Positions 1-11,777 are shown, counted from the first letter of the stretch. The stretch: 36,817 nucleotides of DNA from Protostelium mycophagum (GCA_002081555.1 MZNV01001659.1:1-36817), one strand, 5' to 3'. Program-made: numbers and translations. Notes: generated from the letters alone by a model not told the origin.

Positions 1-201
1 GGAATTCACATTTATCTTCTGCCAACTTTTAGCCCAGAGCTTAATCCCGTTGAGCTCGTCATTGGCTGCATTAAAAATCGACTTCGTGCCTTCCCCTCAA
101 CAAATGAACTTCTGCATGACCTTATAAATGAAGCCGCTTCAATTGATGTGCAGCACAATTACGCAATGTATGACCACTGCAACATCTTCAATAAATATTA
201 A
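1..201 (+). mobile_element. Tc1/mariner (IS630-type) transposase, C-terminal fragment
   Basis: Frame 1 is open from the first base to a TAA at 199-201. It encodes the end of a DDE transposase. The motif LLPTFSPELNPVEL is the hallmark Tc1/mariner/IS630 block around the third catalytic acid (SPxLNPIE), and it is followed by the usual K-N-R-L segment. The rest of the gene lies left of the window, so whether the copy is intact cannot be judged. The codon pattern is clean to the stop, which suggests a fairly young copy. Confidence 0.85.
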
Positions 202-207
202 GATAGA

Positions 208-345
208 AGCAAAAACTGAGAGAAAACTGAGCGAAAACTCAGACAATAAAACAAACAATGGTTCAATTTTCAAAATTATTTTTATTTTTGAAAATAGTAC
301 AAATCCAAACCAAGCAAAAACTGAGAGAAAACTGAGAGAAAACTC
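208..345. repeat. Direct repeat pair downstream of the transposase
   Basis: A 33-nt segment at 208-240 (starting agcaaaaactgagagaaaac) recurs at 313-345 with one mismatch. A short inverted pair (gaaggt...accttc, 351-371) follows. This arrangement directly after the transposase stop fits the subterminal repeats of a DNA transposon end. The other terminus is outside the window, so the element boundary near 372 is inferred. Confidence 0.5.
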
Positions 346-372
346 GTACGGGAAGGTCTGAAAGTACCTTCT

Positions 373-769
373 CTGCACATGCGCCAACAGAGCCACGAGT
401 TCTTCTTTGGTTCTTGATGTTATCTAGTAAGTCTTTCTTTTTTTTGCAGGTGTTTGTTGTCCCAACCTCGCGGACCTTCCCCAGGAACTCTAGATGATAG
501 CAAGCTTTAAATATTTCTGGTTACGGGTCGCATGGACCGGAGAGAATCGACATGATTTGTTTGATATGTGATGTGATCTGAGTTGTAGAGATCATAACAA
601 AATACATTTTCTCTTGAGCAGACGCAGCACCGCTCAGAAGGGAAAACATCAGCCATTCCATCAGACCGCAAATACACAACAGTTGAAGTCTTTGTTGGTC
701 TTGGCCCTCTTACGTTTTTGATCCAAAAATAGCTGGCCTAGTGGACGCGATCAACCCGGAGTGCGAAAG
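373..769. other. Intergenic stretch upstream of DNAI4
   Basis: No convincing coding exon was found. An intron-like segment (gtaagt... to a poly-T tract ending in tttgcag, about 428-450) suggests a 5' UTR intron of the following gene or a remnant of the element to the left. One copy of the recurring word GTTGTAG lies at 582-588. Confidence 0.3.
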
Positions 770-3724
770 ATGGCTGACACAGCCTCTTTGGCAAGCAGCA
801 CGACAGGCTCTCTCTTCACATCCTCTCAAAAGATCAATCAGCAGTCACAACAAAAGAAGGTCAGAAGAGTTAGACCACGCCCTCAAAGTTTCGCACCTTC
901 GTGAGATCATTTTGGGAAGATGTGAGGGCTAAATGCAACAGGCTCGATTCGTCTCGATCATCTCAGTCAGTCGGACGAATCGCACTGAAACAGAGGCCAA
1001 ATGAATTCCAAGCGCAGGTGATTGTAAGGGACGAATTTGGAAATAATGTAACTCCCGTCTCTCTTCTTGTCTTAAAACCAAGCGCTCTGCAACAACACAA
1101 TATTCTCATGAATTCGGACTTGGAAGAGCCTCCGGTAAGTCAATGTTCGTTTGTCTTCTTAATGACGGTTAGAGCCGAGAAATGGACTTTGATCGTGAGA
1201 GTGTGGCCAGTGGTGGACAATCAATGCTCAGTTGGAGTGACCACAATTCAGTTTCAGAAGCATCACAAACTCCAAGAACAAATGTCGAAGGAGAAGAACT
1301 CCTCATACCAAATGAAAATCCGCTGTCCTTATCAACAAACAATCAGATTCATCATCACCATCATTCACATGATGTAGAGGTACAATCCCTTTCAAGACGC
1401 TTCTGACGGACCAAAGACACAGGCCGAACCCCAGGTTCTTGAACCTTTTCGAATCGTCAATGAGGCAGATCTATTGGAGGAAACCATCCCACCTGACGGA
1501 ATTGTCAGTCTATTTTTGGACGAAACACCCACCATATGGCTGCTGGTACGCTAATACAACATGGCGATGTTGTAACAAAATTTCAGGACATACCAGGATC
1601 TTGTGTGGAGAAAGATGGGCCTTTAGGGATAAAGGTGATGACACGTAATGAAGAGTACAAGAAGAAAATCGTCAGAAAGAAAATCCAAAACGAGAGTTTT
1701 GTCGACAGGGGTGTACAAACTTTCAATTTCCCGCCGAAAAGTAAGGACGTACAAGCCTCATATCCACGTTCGCGTGAGACCGAAAGTATGGCGACAGAAT
1801 GGGATATTCACTCCGCTACCCACGCAGAAAGCTCCTCGAAGAGTGTGTCGACATCGACAAACACCGGAGATAATGGAGACGAGGTGGGCTATTTTCATTC
1901 AAGTTTATATGTTCACACCTTTGCAGGCTAGAGGACCTTATAGTAAATTGATGGAGGAATTAGATATGGAGCCTGGCTCATGGCTTAATTTTGGGCACAA
2001 TACGATCACCACGGAATCCGATGGAATTATGTTCAAAGACAAAAGACAGCAAAAGTAAGTAATCATCTAAAACGATCTGCACTGAGCAAATGAAGATCAA
2101 TGCTTGAGGCATTGCGCATCAGCGAGCGCATTTGTACTCAAAACATGTTGCACGAAAAACAAATTTTGTACCGAGGAATGGAAAACAAACGAACGGACTC
2201 GACCGGCGAATTACAGGCCGTTCGACGCGCTCCACCCCTTGAATACCTTTGGACTTTCCATTGCAGCTTGACCGTCGGTCAATCCGTCACTTGCATGTGC
2301 TGGAATCCTAGAAATAAGGATATCCTTGCGGTAGGATACAGTTCCGAAACGAATGGAAGACAAGAAAAAGGATTGGTATTGTGTTGGTCACTGAAGAATC
2401 CAAAGGTATTCGAAATTAAATTTTAAATTGATTTTTTCTGAATTCTGTAGTATCCGGAGAGAATCATCCGGACATCATGCGGAGTTACGGCAATAGATTT
2501 CTCCGGTATTCACAGCAACCTTCTGGCCGCCGGGATGTACAACGGTTCTGTTGCTGTTTTTGACGCGCAATACTCAGACGAGGACCGAGGTGAGCAGATT
2601 TGATTGGCAATAATGATAAATATTTCTGCATTATGCAGCTATTGCATTATTATTGTTGTAACTTTGCTGAACAAGAGGTAGAAGCTAGCGTGTTAGAGAG
2701 CGATTTCAAACATTTGGATCCTGTTTGGGGAATGGCCTGGGTCAATCAGGGCGACGACAGAGGTGAATCACTCGTGACAGTGTCGAGTGATGGTCGAGTG
2801 CTGCAGTGGAGCGTTAAAAAGGGGCTGGAGCACATGGAGTTAATGAAATTGAAGAGAGTGAGTCCAAAAGAAAACCAGAAGAACGAGGCGATGATATCGA
2901 GACAAGCAAGAGGGTTATGCATTGATTTCACGCCGAATGATAGCAATTTATATATTGTTGGCACAGAAGATGGTAATTACACTTAAATTCAACCCTCGTA
3001 TTCGCGGTTGTGCCGCTAACAATAATAAAAAATAAAATAAAAAAATCGAACAAAAATGATGAGGTGGAAACACCTGAAAAGGATATTTAGCAATGAATGT
3101 ACAAGATGTGACTCTTACAGGAAACATCCACAAATGCAGCTGCTCATACAACGAGCAGTATCTGGACACCTATATCCACCACACAGGTCCGGTCTACAGA
3201 GTTCGTTGGTCTCCCTTCTATATCGGCGCTTTCATCAGTTGTAGCGCTGATTGGACGATCAAATTGTGGGATGACAACGCCCAAAGCAGAGCGCCACAGT
3301 TCACTTTTGAATCCGACTCAGTGCGTTTTGCTTGGAAATCTTTTCTGAAAATCACAGAATTTTATTGCTGACATTGCATGGTCGCCATTCTCTTCGACTT
3401 TATTTGCTGCGGTGAATGGCAACGGAAAAATACAACTCTGGGACCTCAACCATTCTATGTATATGTTTTGATGATTCGTAATATTTCTGTTCGAAACATT
3501 TGAGGCTAAGCCTGACATATCACAGCCTCGACCCAAAAATCAGTGTAGATTCCGACGGTGTACCAACAAGAGTTTTATTTTCGGAGGACTGCCCAGTGTT
3601 GGTAACAGGAACACAGAATGGACACGTAAATATATGGAGGATGAATGATTTCGACCAGGAGATCATCGATGGATCTACACCGAGCCAACTTGAAAGTATT
3701 ATCAAGGGAAATACAAAATTGTGA
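770..3724 (+). CDS. DNAI4: Axonemal dynein intermediate chain (DNAI4/WDR78-like)
   Basis: WD40 intermediate chain of an axonemal dynein, acting in motile cilia or flagella. The model has 12 exons: 770-900, 942-1134, 1173-1379, 1423-1545, 1587-1883, 1927-2054, 2096-2405, 2451-2589, 2676-2972, 3121-3320, 3358-3458 and 3505-3724. All introns are GT-AG; most are 37-46 nt, two are longer (86 and 148 nt). Family landmarks are the early VIVRDEFGNNVTP block, GPYSKLMEELDMEPGSW before the propeller, and the DNAI4-typical NIHKCSCSYNEQYLDTY across the 2972/3121 junction. WD repeats follow (SCSADWTIKLW, NGNGKIQLWDL, NGHVNIWRM). The ATG at 770 is the first that keeps the frame. The stop at 3722-3724 faces the thaumatin gene. 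Its presence implies that the organism builds motile axonemes. Confidence 0.9.
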
Positions 3725-3817
3725 TTTTATGTGTTGAAATAGTCATCAAAAGATCAAACGAGGCCTTCCTGTCTTCGGCCATGATGTCCCGAAAAAACTG
3801 AATCACAAAAAATTTTA

Positions 3818-4286
3818 TTAGCAGAATTGGACTACAAATTTGCCACCTGTACGGACACCATAGTTCTTGGTATCATCCTTATCCCATTGGTAAGCGTCAA
3901 GGCAGGGGGTACGGTTGCACTTGACGATGGGGCCTCCCAGCTTCTTGCCTCCCAGAATCTTCACGGGGGCTCCTCTCCACTTGATTGCAACTTCAGAGAG
4001 GTCGTAAAAATCTAGGCCTCCCCACTCATTGAAACTGACTGCGTAATGTTTAGCATGTTGCAGCCGTTGATGTCTTACATTCTGCTTGAACAGAGTTGCA
4101 CTGATTGTAAGCTGGATGACCCACAGCGGGGACAGTCTTTTTAGTGCGAGGGGCCAGTTGAAATATGCGTTCTGTGCCCCCGCCCCCACAGACGTCGATT
4201 GGGTAGGAGCAGCGGTTGGAGATGGTCAACTTGGACGCGGAGACGGCGGCAGCAAAAAAGAGGGCGACCAAGAGAAACGATTTCAT
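3818..4286 (-). CDS. Small thaumatin-like protein (secreted)
   Basis: Two exons, 4286-4079 and 4038-3818, joined over a 40-nt intron (GT-AG, phase 1) into about 142 residues. A signal peptide (MKSFLLVALFFAAAVSA) is followed by the thaumatin opening (LTISNRCSYPIDVC). GGLDFYDLSEV corresponds to the family's LDFYDVSLVDG, and the end CLDAYQWDKDD...FVVQFC corresponds to CPDAYxYxxDD...VxFCP. At about 140 residues it is the short type with few cysteines, not the 200-plus-residue 16-cysteine type. The ATG at 4286 gives the signal peptide; longer upstream frames do not. A TATA box lies about 90 nt upstream. The family is glucan-binding or antifungal; the role here is inferred. Confidence 0.85.
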
Positions 4287-4373
4287 CGTTGCTGGTGTTG
4301 CTGCTCTAGAATAATTTACGGACCGGCCGGTGGCTTCTTTTATCGGTGATAGATGTTTTGTTATGCCGCGGGC

Positions 4374-4380
4374 TTTTATA
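4374..4380 (-). promoter_or_regulatory. TATA box of the thaumatin-like gene
   Basis: Read on the minus strand this is TATAAAA, 88-94 nt upstream of the ATG at 4286, a plausible position for a short 5' leader. The left arm of the TIR element begins only 16 nt further upstream, so the element forms part of the promoter region. Confidence 0.5.
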
Positions 4381-4395
4381 ACATGTGAAGTCACC

Positions 4396-4845
4396 GTGAC
4401 TTGGAGACAAATTAGAATAAAAAGAGGAATAATTCCGATTTTTATGGAATAATTGCCATTTTTCGGGAACTAATTCGAGGCTCGGCTGGAATCGAGCAGC
4501 CTGGATCAAAATAATTCGTCTAAAGACGGAGAAAGTCAAAGCGGCGCAAATTTGTTCATCGTTGATCGGAATAATTCCAAACTGTTATTCCGGTGGTTGA
4601 ACACGGCCAGCAAAAGTGTCTTCTTTTGAGGCGTATCTGCGCTTCAATTATCATCTCCTGATCAATTTGCAACTCACTGAAGTCCAGGGTTTTGTCGAAC
4701 TCGAGGAACCCATGCATTGATCAAGCCGGCAGCAATCGTCCAGAACGTATGATGATTTCCAAGGACACCCCTCCATCACAATCAGAGGGTTTTGTGCTCA
4801 TGTGCTTGATTTTACTGCTATTATTCTAATTTGTCTCCAAGTCAC
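4396..4845. mobile_element. MITE-like non-autonomous element with 25-bp perfect terminal inverted repeats
   Basis: The left arm 4396-4420 (GTGACTTGGAGACAAATT plus AGAATAA) is the exact reverse complement of 4821-4845. The 450-bp interior has no credible frame. It carries several near-palindromic copies of GGAATAATTCC (about 4429, 4446, 4565). No clear target-site duplication is visible. The left arm also forms the palindrome AGTCACcGTGACT with its flank. It is probably a MITE; an inverted duplication is the alternative. Confidence 0.6.
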
Positions 4846-5144
4846 CGTAATTCATGTATTTGTTAATACAAACTTGAGGAATTTTTCTGAATTGTACAAT
4901 CTTTAACAACCACACATCCTCATTCGAAATTGTACAATTCGATTACACAAAATGAAAAATCTGCCATCGCAGGGTAAAAGATTCATTCAATAAAAAGTAT
5001 CATTAGATATTACATTTGCGTATTAGAGATTCATTCATGTAACGATGAGGATTCTGGGTAAATAAAACAAATGAACATTCAAAAATCACAATCGGCCAAA
5101 GTGACGTCAAGCTTTTGCAGAAATGTGCTCAGATTCAATAGGTT

Positions 5145-8100
5145 TTATCCTTCGAGTTGTTCCATTAGCTCGCGCAATCTCTTTTGATTTTTCTTCTGTT
5201 CGTTCTTGATTTCAGTTAACATCTTCAAGATTTTATCCTTCTGATCCATTGGGGGAGCGTAATCTGAGCAACATGTTATAATGGTGATGTCGATGAGACG
5301 CATCAGAATTCAATGATGACAGTTTTGGACTCACCCTCCGGTGTAATCTCGAGGAATGCTGCTGGCTCCTCCTCATCTAGCACATGATCAATGAGAGCGG
5401 GTGGCATCGGGGGATCTGCGAACAAAAGAATCTCACCTTTGCGGCCGAGTACGAGTCCGCAATGATGGAAATGAAAAGGTTTGTGAATACATAAATTCCA
5501 AAGAATAAGAAAGTGAGCAGATAGAGTACTCCGAGCCAGCCGTAGACTCTAAAGTCTGAAAACGTTTCTCTGACGAAAATTATTGATTAATAATTTTTGT
5601 GGTCATCAGATGATTTCAATGTGATATTTCTAAAATTGAAATGGATATTATGGAGTTGAGGTTTGATTTCTCTCCATGCATCAACAGAGAGGGTAAGATC
5701 GTGGATATAATGAATATAATGATGTTATGATAAGAGAAGACATTCACGGGTGTGTTACCGCACCTCACGTTGTCGCCATTTTGTAGGGAGAATAGAGATA
5801 CAAAAGCTTCGGTATATCCGTCAAACTACAGAGGTCAATTTAACTTTTTATAACTGTGTGCTATGAAGAAATTCTCGTGTTCTACATCGTTGTAGAAATA
5901 CTCACACCGTCGACTCTGAAGGAAAAGAAATAAACCCCAGCTAATACGTAAGCGAACATAATCGGAGTTACGGAGATTAAAATCCGGAGGACCTGCAAAC
6001 TTGAGTGAAATTTCTGCGAAATCTCCAATTTTTTGATAGGATAAAAGTCTGAAATCTCACCTTGGGGACACCGTCTCCGATGGTGTTGATGAGTATCTAC
6101 AACGAGTCAGTCCACATTAAGTGATATTTCGTGGAAATTTCACCGTAAATCGTCTGTGAACTCCGACATATCTTGTCAAGTTAAACCATGCAAACATTGT
6201 TCCCACTCCTATGCTAATCTGAACCGCCTGTTCCTGTCATTCTACAACGACAAAACACCACAATTTATTCTTTTTTCAGTCATTTTTAGAGTTGTAGATG
6301 GTCAATAAATTACCGTATTGAGCGCTTCGGGAGCGATATTCATTATATGTCTATAAAAATTACAGAAGCAGCCAACAGGCAACAAAGTATCCGCCACAAA
6401 GGAAAATCTGTTTGATCAGTCAGAAACTCCCTGAAACTCCCTGAAAATCCCGAGAGATTTCGCAGAAAAATCATGAAAACGAGTGAAGACTCACATAAAC
6501 CAGAAGTTAAAGAGGTGGATTCGGACGTGGAAAGGCACGTCTTCCCAATTGACTATTCTCCTGTCCTTTGTGTTGGCAAAATTACTCTTCGCTCTCTATG
6601 TTTGTCAAGAATTCCACAAAAAAATCAAATTTCTCTTCGATTGTGAAATTAAAAATTCACATCAGTAGAATTATCGTAGAAAATAATATTAAATTTCGTG
6701 AATTATTCTTCGTCTACAAACCTGTAGAATGGTGAATGAATCTTTCAGTGAAGCGAAACTTAAAAAATGAGACAAGACACAGAGCACCACGATGGAGATT
6801 TGGATCCCAATTTCCACCCTGAAGGCAGAGTGGTATTGAACTACAACGAGTGAATTTCCGTGAAATTTCGCGAAGATTTCAACTCACTCCTGACGGCGAG
6901 GTCGTTTTCTTGGTACGCAAGTGCGATTGTCATACGACTCGCTCTGTCTGCGAAATCATATGTCATCTGTTGAAATTTATTATTTTAATTGGAATATATT
7001 CTGGGATTTTTTTTACTAGGATTTTTTTTACTAGGATTTTTTTCAGAAAATTAATTTTTTTGGAAAATCGATCACACTTGGGCTCAAATATTTGTGCCGT
7101 TGTAGAAGTGTACGAACCTTCATCCTCCACTCTTGTTGAAAGGTATGCTCCCCAATCACATCAATCGTGAAATACGTGTAATTGACCTTTTTATGATGAG
7201 TTGAAGACCGATGACGTCATCATTACGTACACTCATACTGACCAAATTGTGAAACAACGCGGTTGTATCGTTCACCGTGGAAAATGGTCCCAAAGAATTG
7301 AGACCTTGATGACGTCATCACCAAAATCGAAATGACACGGTTGTTAACGACAGATTCTTCGTCAGTTAACGCACCCAGAGTGTATTGCTTCGTGGCTAAC
7401 TCCCCGATGTTCCACTTACGCCTCACATTCTCGTCTATCGGGTCTTTCCATGAGACCACCTCTAAGATGGGGAGCGGGAGAGATGAGTTGTCACCTGATC
7501 ATTTCAGATCATCGTCAGACAATCATGTGCGACTTTGCGAAGGCATGAAAGTTACCGCAAATATTTGCGGTAGTTGACGTGACTGTGAGAAAAAATTAAA
7601 AATGTTTTATAAAAAGCAAAAAAATTTTTAGTAAAAAATAAATTTTCTGATAGTGCCAATAGGATATCATGATAGTTTAAAGAATAAAGAGTTCTTGAGA
7701 CTTGCCCGTGGCTCTGAAAGTGAAAATGTCTATTGTCTTCTCAGGGAATGAATAATACTATAAATATTTAGTATTGTTAAGGTTCTTAATGGAGAATGGC
7801 CAAATTCATACATTGTTGATCGATTCGTTCAGATGGTTGATGACTTCGTCTTTGTAAATGACATCTTTAACATATTGTCCACCAGGTGTCATTCTTAATC
7901 CGCCACGTTCGCCCAACAGCACAGTGTTCAGCGTCTCCATTGTTTGGGTCGAGATGGACTTTGCATTTTGTGCGAGATTGATCTCTATACCGACAAGTAC
8001 AGCAGCTAATATAGCTATCAGAAGGTGGATAAGTGGTTTCCACGGGAATCTGTATGGCACGTTAGAATTTTGGAAATTTAATGATTTATGATGATTGTTT

Positions 8101-8606
8101 TCTTTTTGTGATTATGTTGTTTCGTGCATGTTTTAGAATGACCCCAGGATAACGTGTTGTCAACATTGGTTATTAAAATTCCAAGACACTAAAGACGATC
8201 GTCTGTCTACCTTCCATAATAGTACCATTTCTCCCACCACGTGAGAGCAACGACAGCATGTGCTGGGATAGGTTCTCTGTGGAACATAGCTTTGAATTTT
8301 TCACTCAATGTAGCCGCTTTATATGGTTGCTCTGGTTTGACATATCCTCCCAACTGCTCACGATCAGTGTCAGAATATTTCACTGTGAGAGATCGTACCG
8401 AACGGTCTCTTTCATTTTCTGAAGAATTCACCAGTACTGATAATCATCATCAGTTCAAACGATGTCACAATGAACTCACATGGTGTATTGATGTTGACGC
8501 TGGTATGCTTCGACATCGTATTGAAAGAAGGCCTTGCTTTCTTGTCGGAGCAAAGTCGGAGTTGTAAAATGCCAGTCGTTTCGAATTTTCTTGAGATGCC
8601 ACCCAT
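5145..8606 (-). CDS. Mucolipin (TRPML)-like cation channel
   Basis: Multi-exon channel gene. Clear exons include 8606-8480, 8436-8211 and 8049-7812. The N-terminus runs through WWEKWYYYGRFPWKPLIHLL, matching the TRPML PWKLxLQ block at transmembrane helix 1. A large ectodomain follows (not fully resolved, 7580-6870). It includes ADRASRMTIALAYQ, matching the TRPML NKAxSGRIxIxL strand. Helices 2-6 lie at about 6840-5460, with SLQNGDN at the pore where TRPML has SLINGDD. A helix with FTNLFISIIADSY precedes a charged coiled-coil tail (KMLTEIKNEQKKNQKRLREL) ending at 5145. Polycystin is the alternative family, but the pore motif favours TRPML, an endolysosomal Ca2+ channel. Some ectodomain splice sites remain uncertain. 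Confidence 0.75.
7004..7042. repeat. Short tandem repeat in an intron
   Basis: The 15-nt unit ggattttttttacta occurs at 7004-7018 and again at 7019-7033, followed by a partial third copy. It lies in an intron of the channel gene on the minus strand. Confidence 0.8.
7553..7572. repeat. Perfect 20-bp palindrome
   Basis: TACCGCAAATATTTGCGGTA is its own reverse complement with no spacer. It sits at or near a small exon of the channel ectodomain, where splice boundaries could not be settled. Confidence 0.85.
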
Positions 8607-8997
8607 TTTTTATTACAATGCATTTCAATTTGATATTAATTAATAGATCTTATTAATTTACCAGGCGAGATCAGAAATTGTAAAAGTCGACCATTTCCTG
8701 CAAACAAAATGATGTAACTCTTCTGTTGTCCAATGGTCGTCTTGCTGTTGGCTCCAGCTGAATACATTCAATATCTTGAACAAGATGTACGACGTCTTTG
8801 TACAAAAAAAACAACATCATTTCAGAAATACCTCAAGCAGGTATTGAAGAGATTTCGCTGCAAGATTCTACAGAGAATGCAACACCTCAGCGTTGTAAAA
8901 TAGGCCAAAAATAGGGTTGAGAGCTGAACATGGTCTATCAGCTTCCAAGCTATCATGAAGACATTTTTACAGTATTCTTATGCGTATTTCGATTTAT
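8607..8997. other. Intergenic spacer between the TRPML-like and cytochrome b5 genes
   Basis: Both neighbours are on the minus strand, so this holds the 3' end of the cytochrome b5 transcript and the promoter of the channel gene. No further coding exon or RNA gene was recognised. It is AT-rich around 8610-8660. Confidence 0.4.
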
Positions 8998-9498
8998 TCA
9001 CTTCTTCAGATGACCAATCTCATATTCCCACAGCATGTCTCTGACGGTAAGAGAGTGTTGATCTGCAATCCTCAGATATTGGTGCATCCATCATCCCTAC
9101 CTCCAAAAAATCCCTGTGTTGAATCACCGCCAGCATTGTTTAAAATCGCATCGCCTCCCATGTGTTGTTCCACAAAAGGTGTCACATCATAAACTTTATC
9201 TTTGATTATGAGCCAACAGTCATTCTTCTTATTATGTTTGGCCACCTAAATCGTCAGAGCTTCAATCGACTGGCGATTACCTCTTCTGCGGTGTAAAGTG
9301 TGACCTCTGACGATCATTAAGGAACGAAGGTGACCTTGAATACTCACGTTTCTCTGCTTGCTTCTTCTGAGCTAAAGAGGACGGTTCTGGAAGAGCATGT
9401 TTCCCTCCAGGCTTATTACCAGTGCCAAATTGTTGGGCCACGATATAGAGGACACCCAAGAGGACGAGTCCGGCGAGGATGATCTGCAAGACTTCCAT
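8998..9498 (-). CDS. Cytochrome b5 with N-terminal membrane anchor
   Basis: Four exons, 9498-9348, 9306-9281, 9245-9101 and 9062-8998, give 128 residues. Residues 1-17 (MEVLQIILAGLVLLGVL) form a hydrophobic anchor. The heme-binding domain follows: TAEEVAKHNKKNDCWLIIKD, YDVTPFVEQHMGGDAIL with the first heme-ligand histidine, then GGDSTQGFFGDQHS with the second. HMGG replaces the usual HPGG. Ordinary microsomal b5 is tail-anchored, so an amino-terminal anchor is unusual. It probably donates electrons to a membrane desaturase or hydroxylase. The second exon is only 26 nt. The ATG at 9498 is the first in frame. Confidence 0.9.
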
Positions 9499-9815
9499 CG
9501 CAGGAAATGAACCTGTGTTTCCTATTGTCACATATCCGCGCTACAACCGGGAAATCTCAAACTACAAGTCTCTCTGCAGACCTCAGTCTCCAACAGTGCA
9601 CCTCTTTGCAGTCTTTTAAAGATGATGTTGGTAGTCTCAGTGGAGGAGGGTCATTAAGTTTAATTAATCAATAATGAAATTGACAACTGCCATTTTCAGA
9701 AGGAACGCAGCAGTTCCCCAAGATTCGATCCCCGAATTCGCTGACTACCCCAGGAACAAGGCCAGAGCTTAAGAGGATCATTTCATTCATTATCTGAGAG
9801 AACATCACTTGGAGG

Positions 9816-11777
9816 ATGAACACCACGGTGGACTTAGGTAGCTGTCCAGCGCCAGCGATGTCCACTGACACTGTCGGTGGTGATACCGCCTGGTTGATTG
9901 CTGCATCTGCTTTGGTAAGCAGACCTAAATACACTGTGATGATCCTTTGACATGACAAGGTCCTTCTGCAGACGCCGGGTGTTGCTCTCTTTTATGGTCA
10001 GCATTGTGCAGTATGATACGATGTTTGGAGTGACAGAATGCAGGAGGACTAGTGAGAAGAAAGAACATGGTGAACACCATGTTTCTCAGTTTTGCTGCTG
10101 CAGGTGTTGTTGTCCTGCAGTGGGTTCTATTCGGTTACTCCCTCGCTTTCGGCAATGCAAGCAAAGGTATTAACGATGCAATTGACCATTTATCATTCTT
10201 AAATTTTAAGGTCTCGGGAACTTCAACTGGGGAGGCTTCAGGTTTGTGTCCGCGTCGGTCCCAAACCCAGACTACGCCCCCACAATACCTCACCTAGCTT
10301 TCGCCAATTTTCAGATGATGTTTGCCATTATCACACCTGCTCTCATTTCGGGTGCTGTTGTCGAGAGGGTTTCCACCGTTACTTGGATTGTGTTTGTCTT
10401 CTTGTGGACAACTCTTGTATATGGTGTGTTAATGATTTCTCATACTTCCATCATTTTGATGTCCCTCAGATCCGTTGGCCCATTGGCTCTGGTCAGCAGG
10501 TTCTCAATTTCAGGATCATGGTGATGGTACTGTCTCTTGCCAGTTCGTGTTAGGTTGGCTTCGGGACATGGGCGCCATAGACTTTGCTGGAGGCACCGTC
10601 ATCCACATATCCTCTGGTGTGGCTGGTCTCGTGGCTTCATACATCGTCGGTGTGATCATAAAGAAGATAATTTTCGTTGATTTTTTCAAGGAAGACGGCA
10701 CGATGTGGATATCAAAGTTGGGCATCCTCCTGCAAATATCCCAATTGTCTTAATCGGCGTTTCTCTCCTTTGGTTCGGTTGGCTGGGTTTCAACGGTGGC
10801 TCTGCCGGTGCTGCCAACTCCTCAGCTGTGCTTGCTGCGGTAAAGACCTCCTTTTGCCATCTTGAATGACATGTCGACATGTTCTTATTGTTCGCAGACG
10901 AATACGTCTATTGCGGCAGGTGCAGGTTTCTTGGGCTGGCTCGCAATAGACCTCATCATGAAGAGGGGAAAGAATGTGTCTATGGTCGGGGCTAGTGTGG
11001 GCATTGTAGTTGGCCTTGTTGCCATAACCCCCGCATCAGGATACATTTTACCAGGTGAAATTCGCCACAATTTTCCCGCCAAATCAAACTTCAAAGTGAC
11101 AATCCCAGGATATTCCATTCTATTCGGTATCATCCCCTCGTGGTTCACATATTTTGGAATGAAACTCAAGCCATACATGAGAGTTGATGACTCTTTAGAC
11201 GTCTTCTTCTGCCACGGACTTGGTGGCATCGTTGGTGCCCTCATGACTGGCCTCTTCGCCACGACAGAGGTGATCAATATGATATTTCCAGAAGATGTGA
11301 CCTGTACAGGCAAATCCCGCCGGAGCCCAGGGAGCTTTTTACGGCAATGGGAGATTATTTGGTTTACAACTATTGGCAACTGCTGTCTCTATCGGGTACA
11401 GTGCTGTTGGAACAGCGATTATCCTACTCGCTTTGAAATGTGAGCAGTTCAACAAAACTTAGCTCAAATAATTAGATACAATCGGGTTAAAGGTCAGTGA
11501 GGAGGGACAGGAGACGGGCATGGATAAACACGCACATGACGAGGAAGCATTCCACGATCATGAGCAGGACACACTCTTAGAGAAGCTCGCCAATCAGGTC
11601 TGGTGGCACATGATCGACATCTAATCTGATGTTCTGCAGGTGAAGAAGAAGTTGGAAGAGGGGGGTGCTGTCGTGCCAAACAGCCGGATGGATTCTACTG
11701 AGAGGGACAGTAAGAACTCCACCAACGGAGACCAAGCTTCAGAAGTGGAGATGACCGAGACATTAAACAAGGCCTGA
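9816..11777 (+). CDS. Ammonium transporter (Amt/Mep family)
   Basis: Polytopic NH4+/NH3 transporter. Exons begin 9816-9914, 9960-9996 and 10044-10166 and continue to a stop at 11775-11777. The N-terminus [20 protein letters not shown] leads into [16 protein letters not shown], the family signature. [28 protein letters not shown] (first pore histidine), GHPPANIP, and [18 protein letters not shown] (second pore histidine) follow in order. The cytosolic tail [23 protein letters not shown] matches the regulatory C-terminus of Amt proteins and ends in an acidic, hydrophilic extension. All introns are short GT-AG. The sequence resembles the plant/protist/bacterial Amt branch rather than Rh proteins. 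Confidence 0.95.

Noticed and set aside
4050-4394. Longer thaumatin start at 4394
   Set aside because: The extra N-terminal residues lie upstream of the signal peptide and overlap the TATA box; the ATG at 4286 gives a clean secretory start.
9668-9958. 96-codon frame on the minus strand over the Amt start
   Set aside because: Antisense to the Amt N-terminus ([11 protein letters not shown]) and its upstream region; no family likeness.
10885-11379. 164-codon frame on the minus strand
   Set aside because: It is the antisense shadow of the ammonium transporter exons, which match their family residue by residue.
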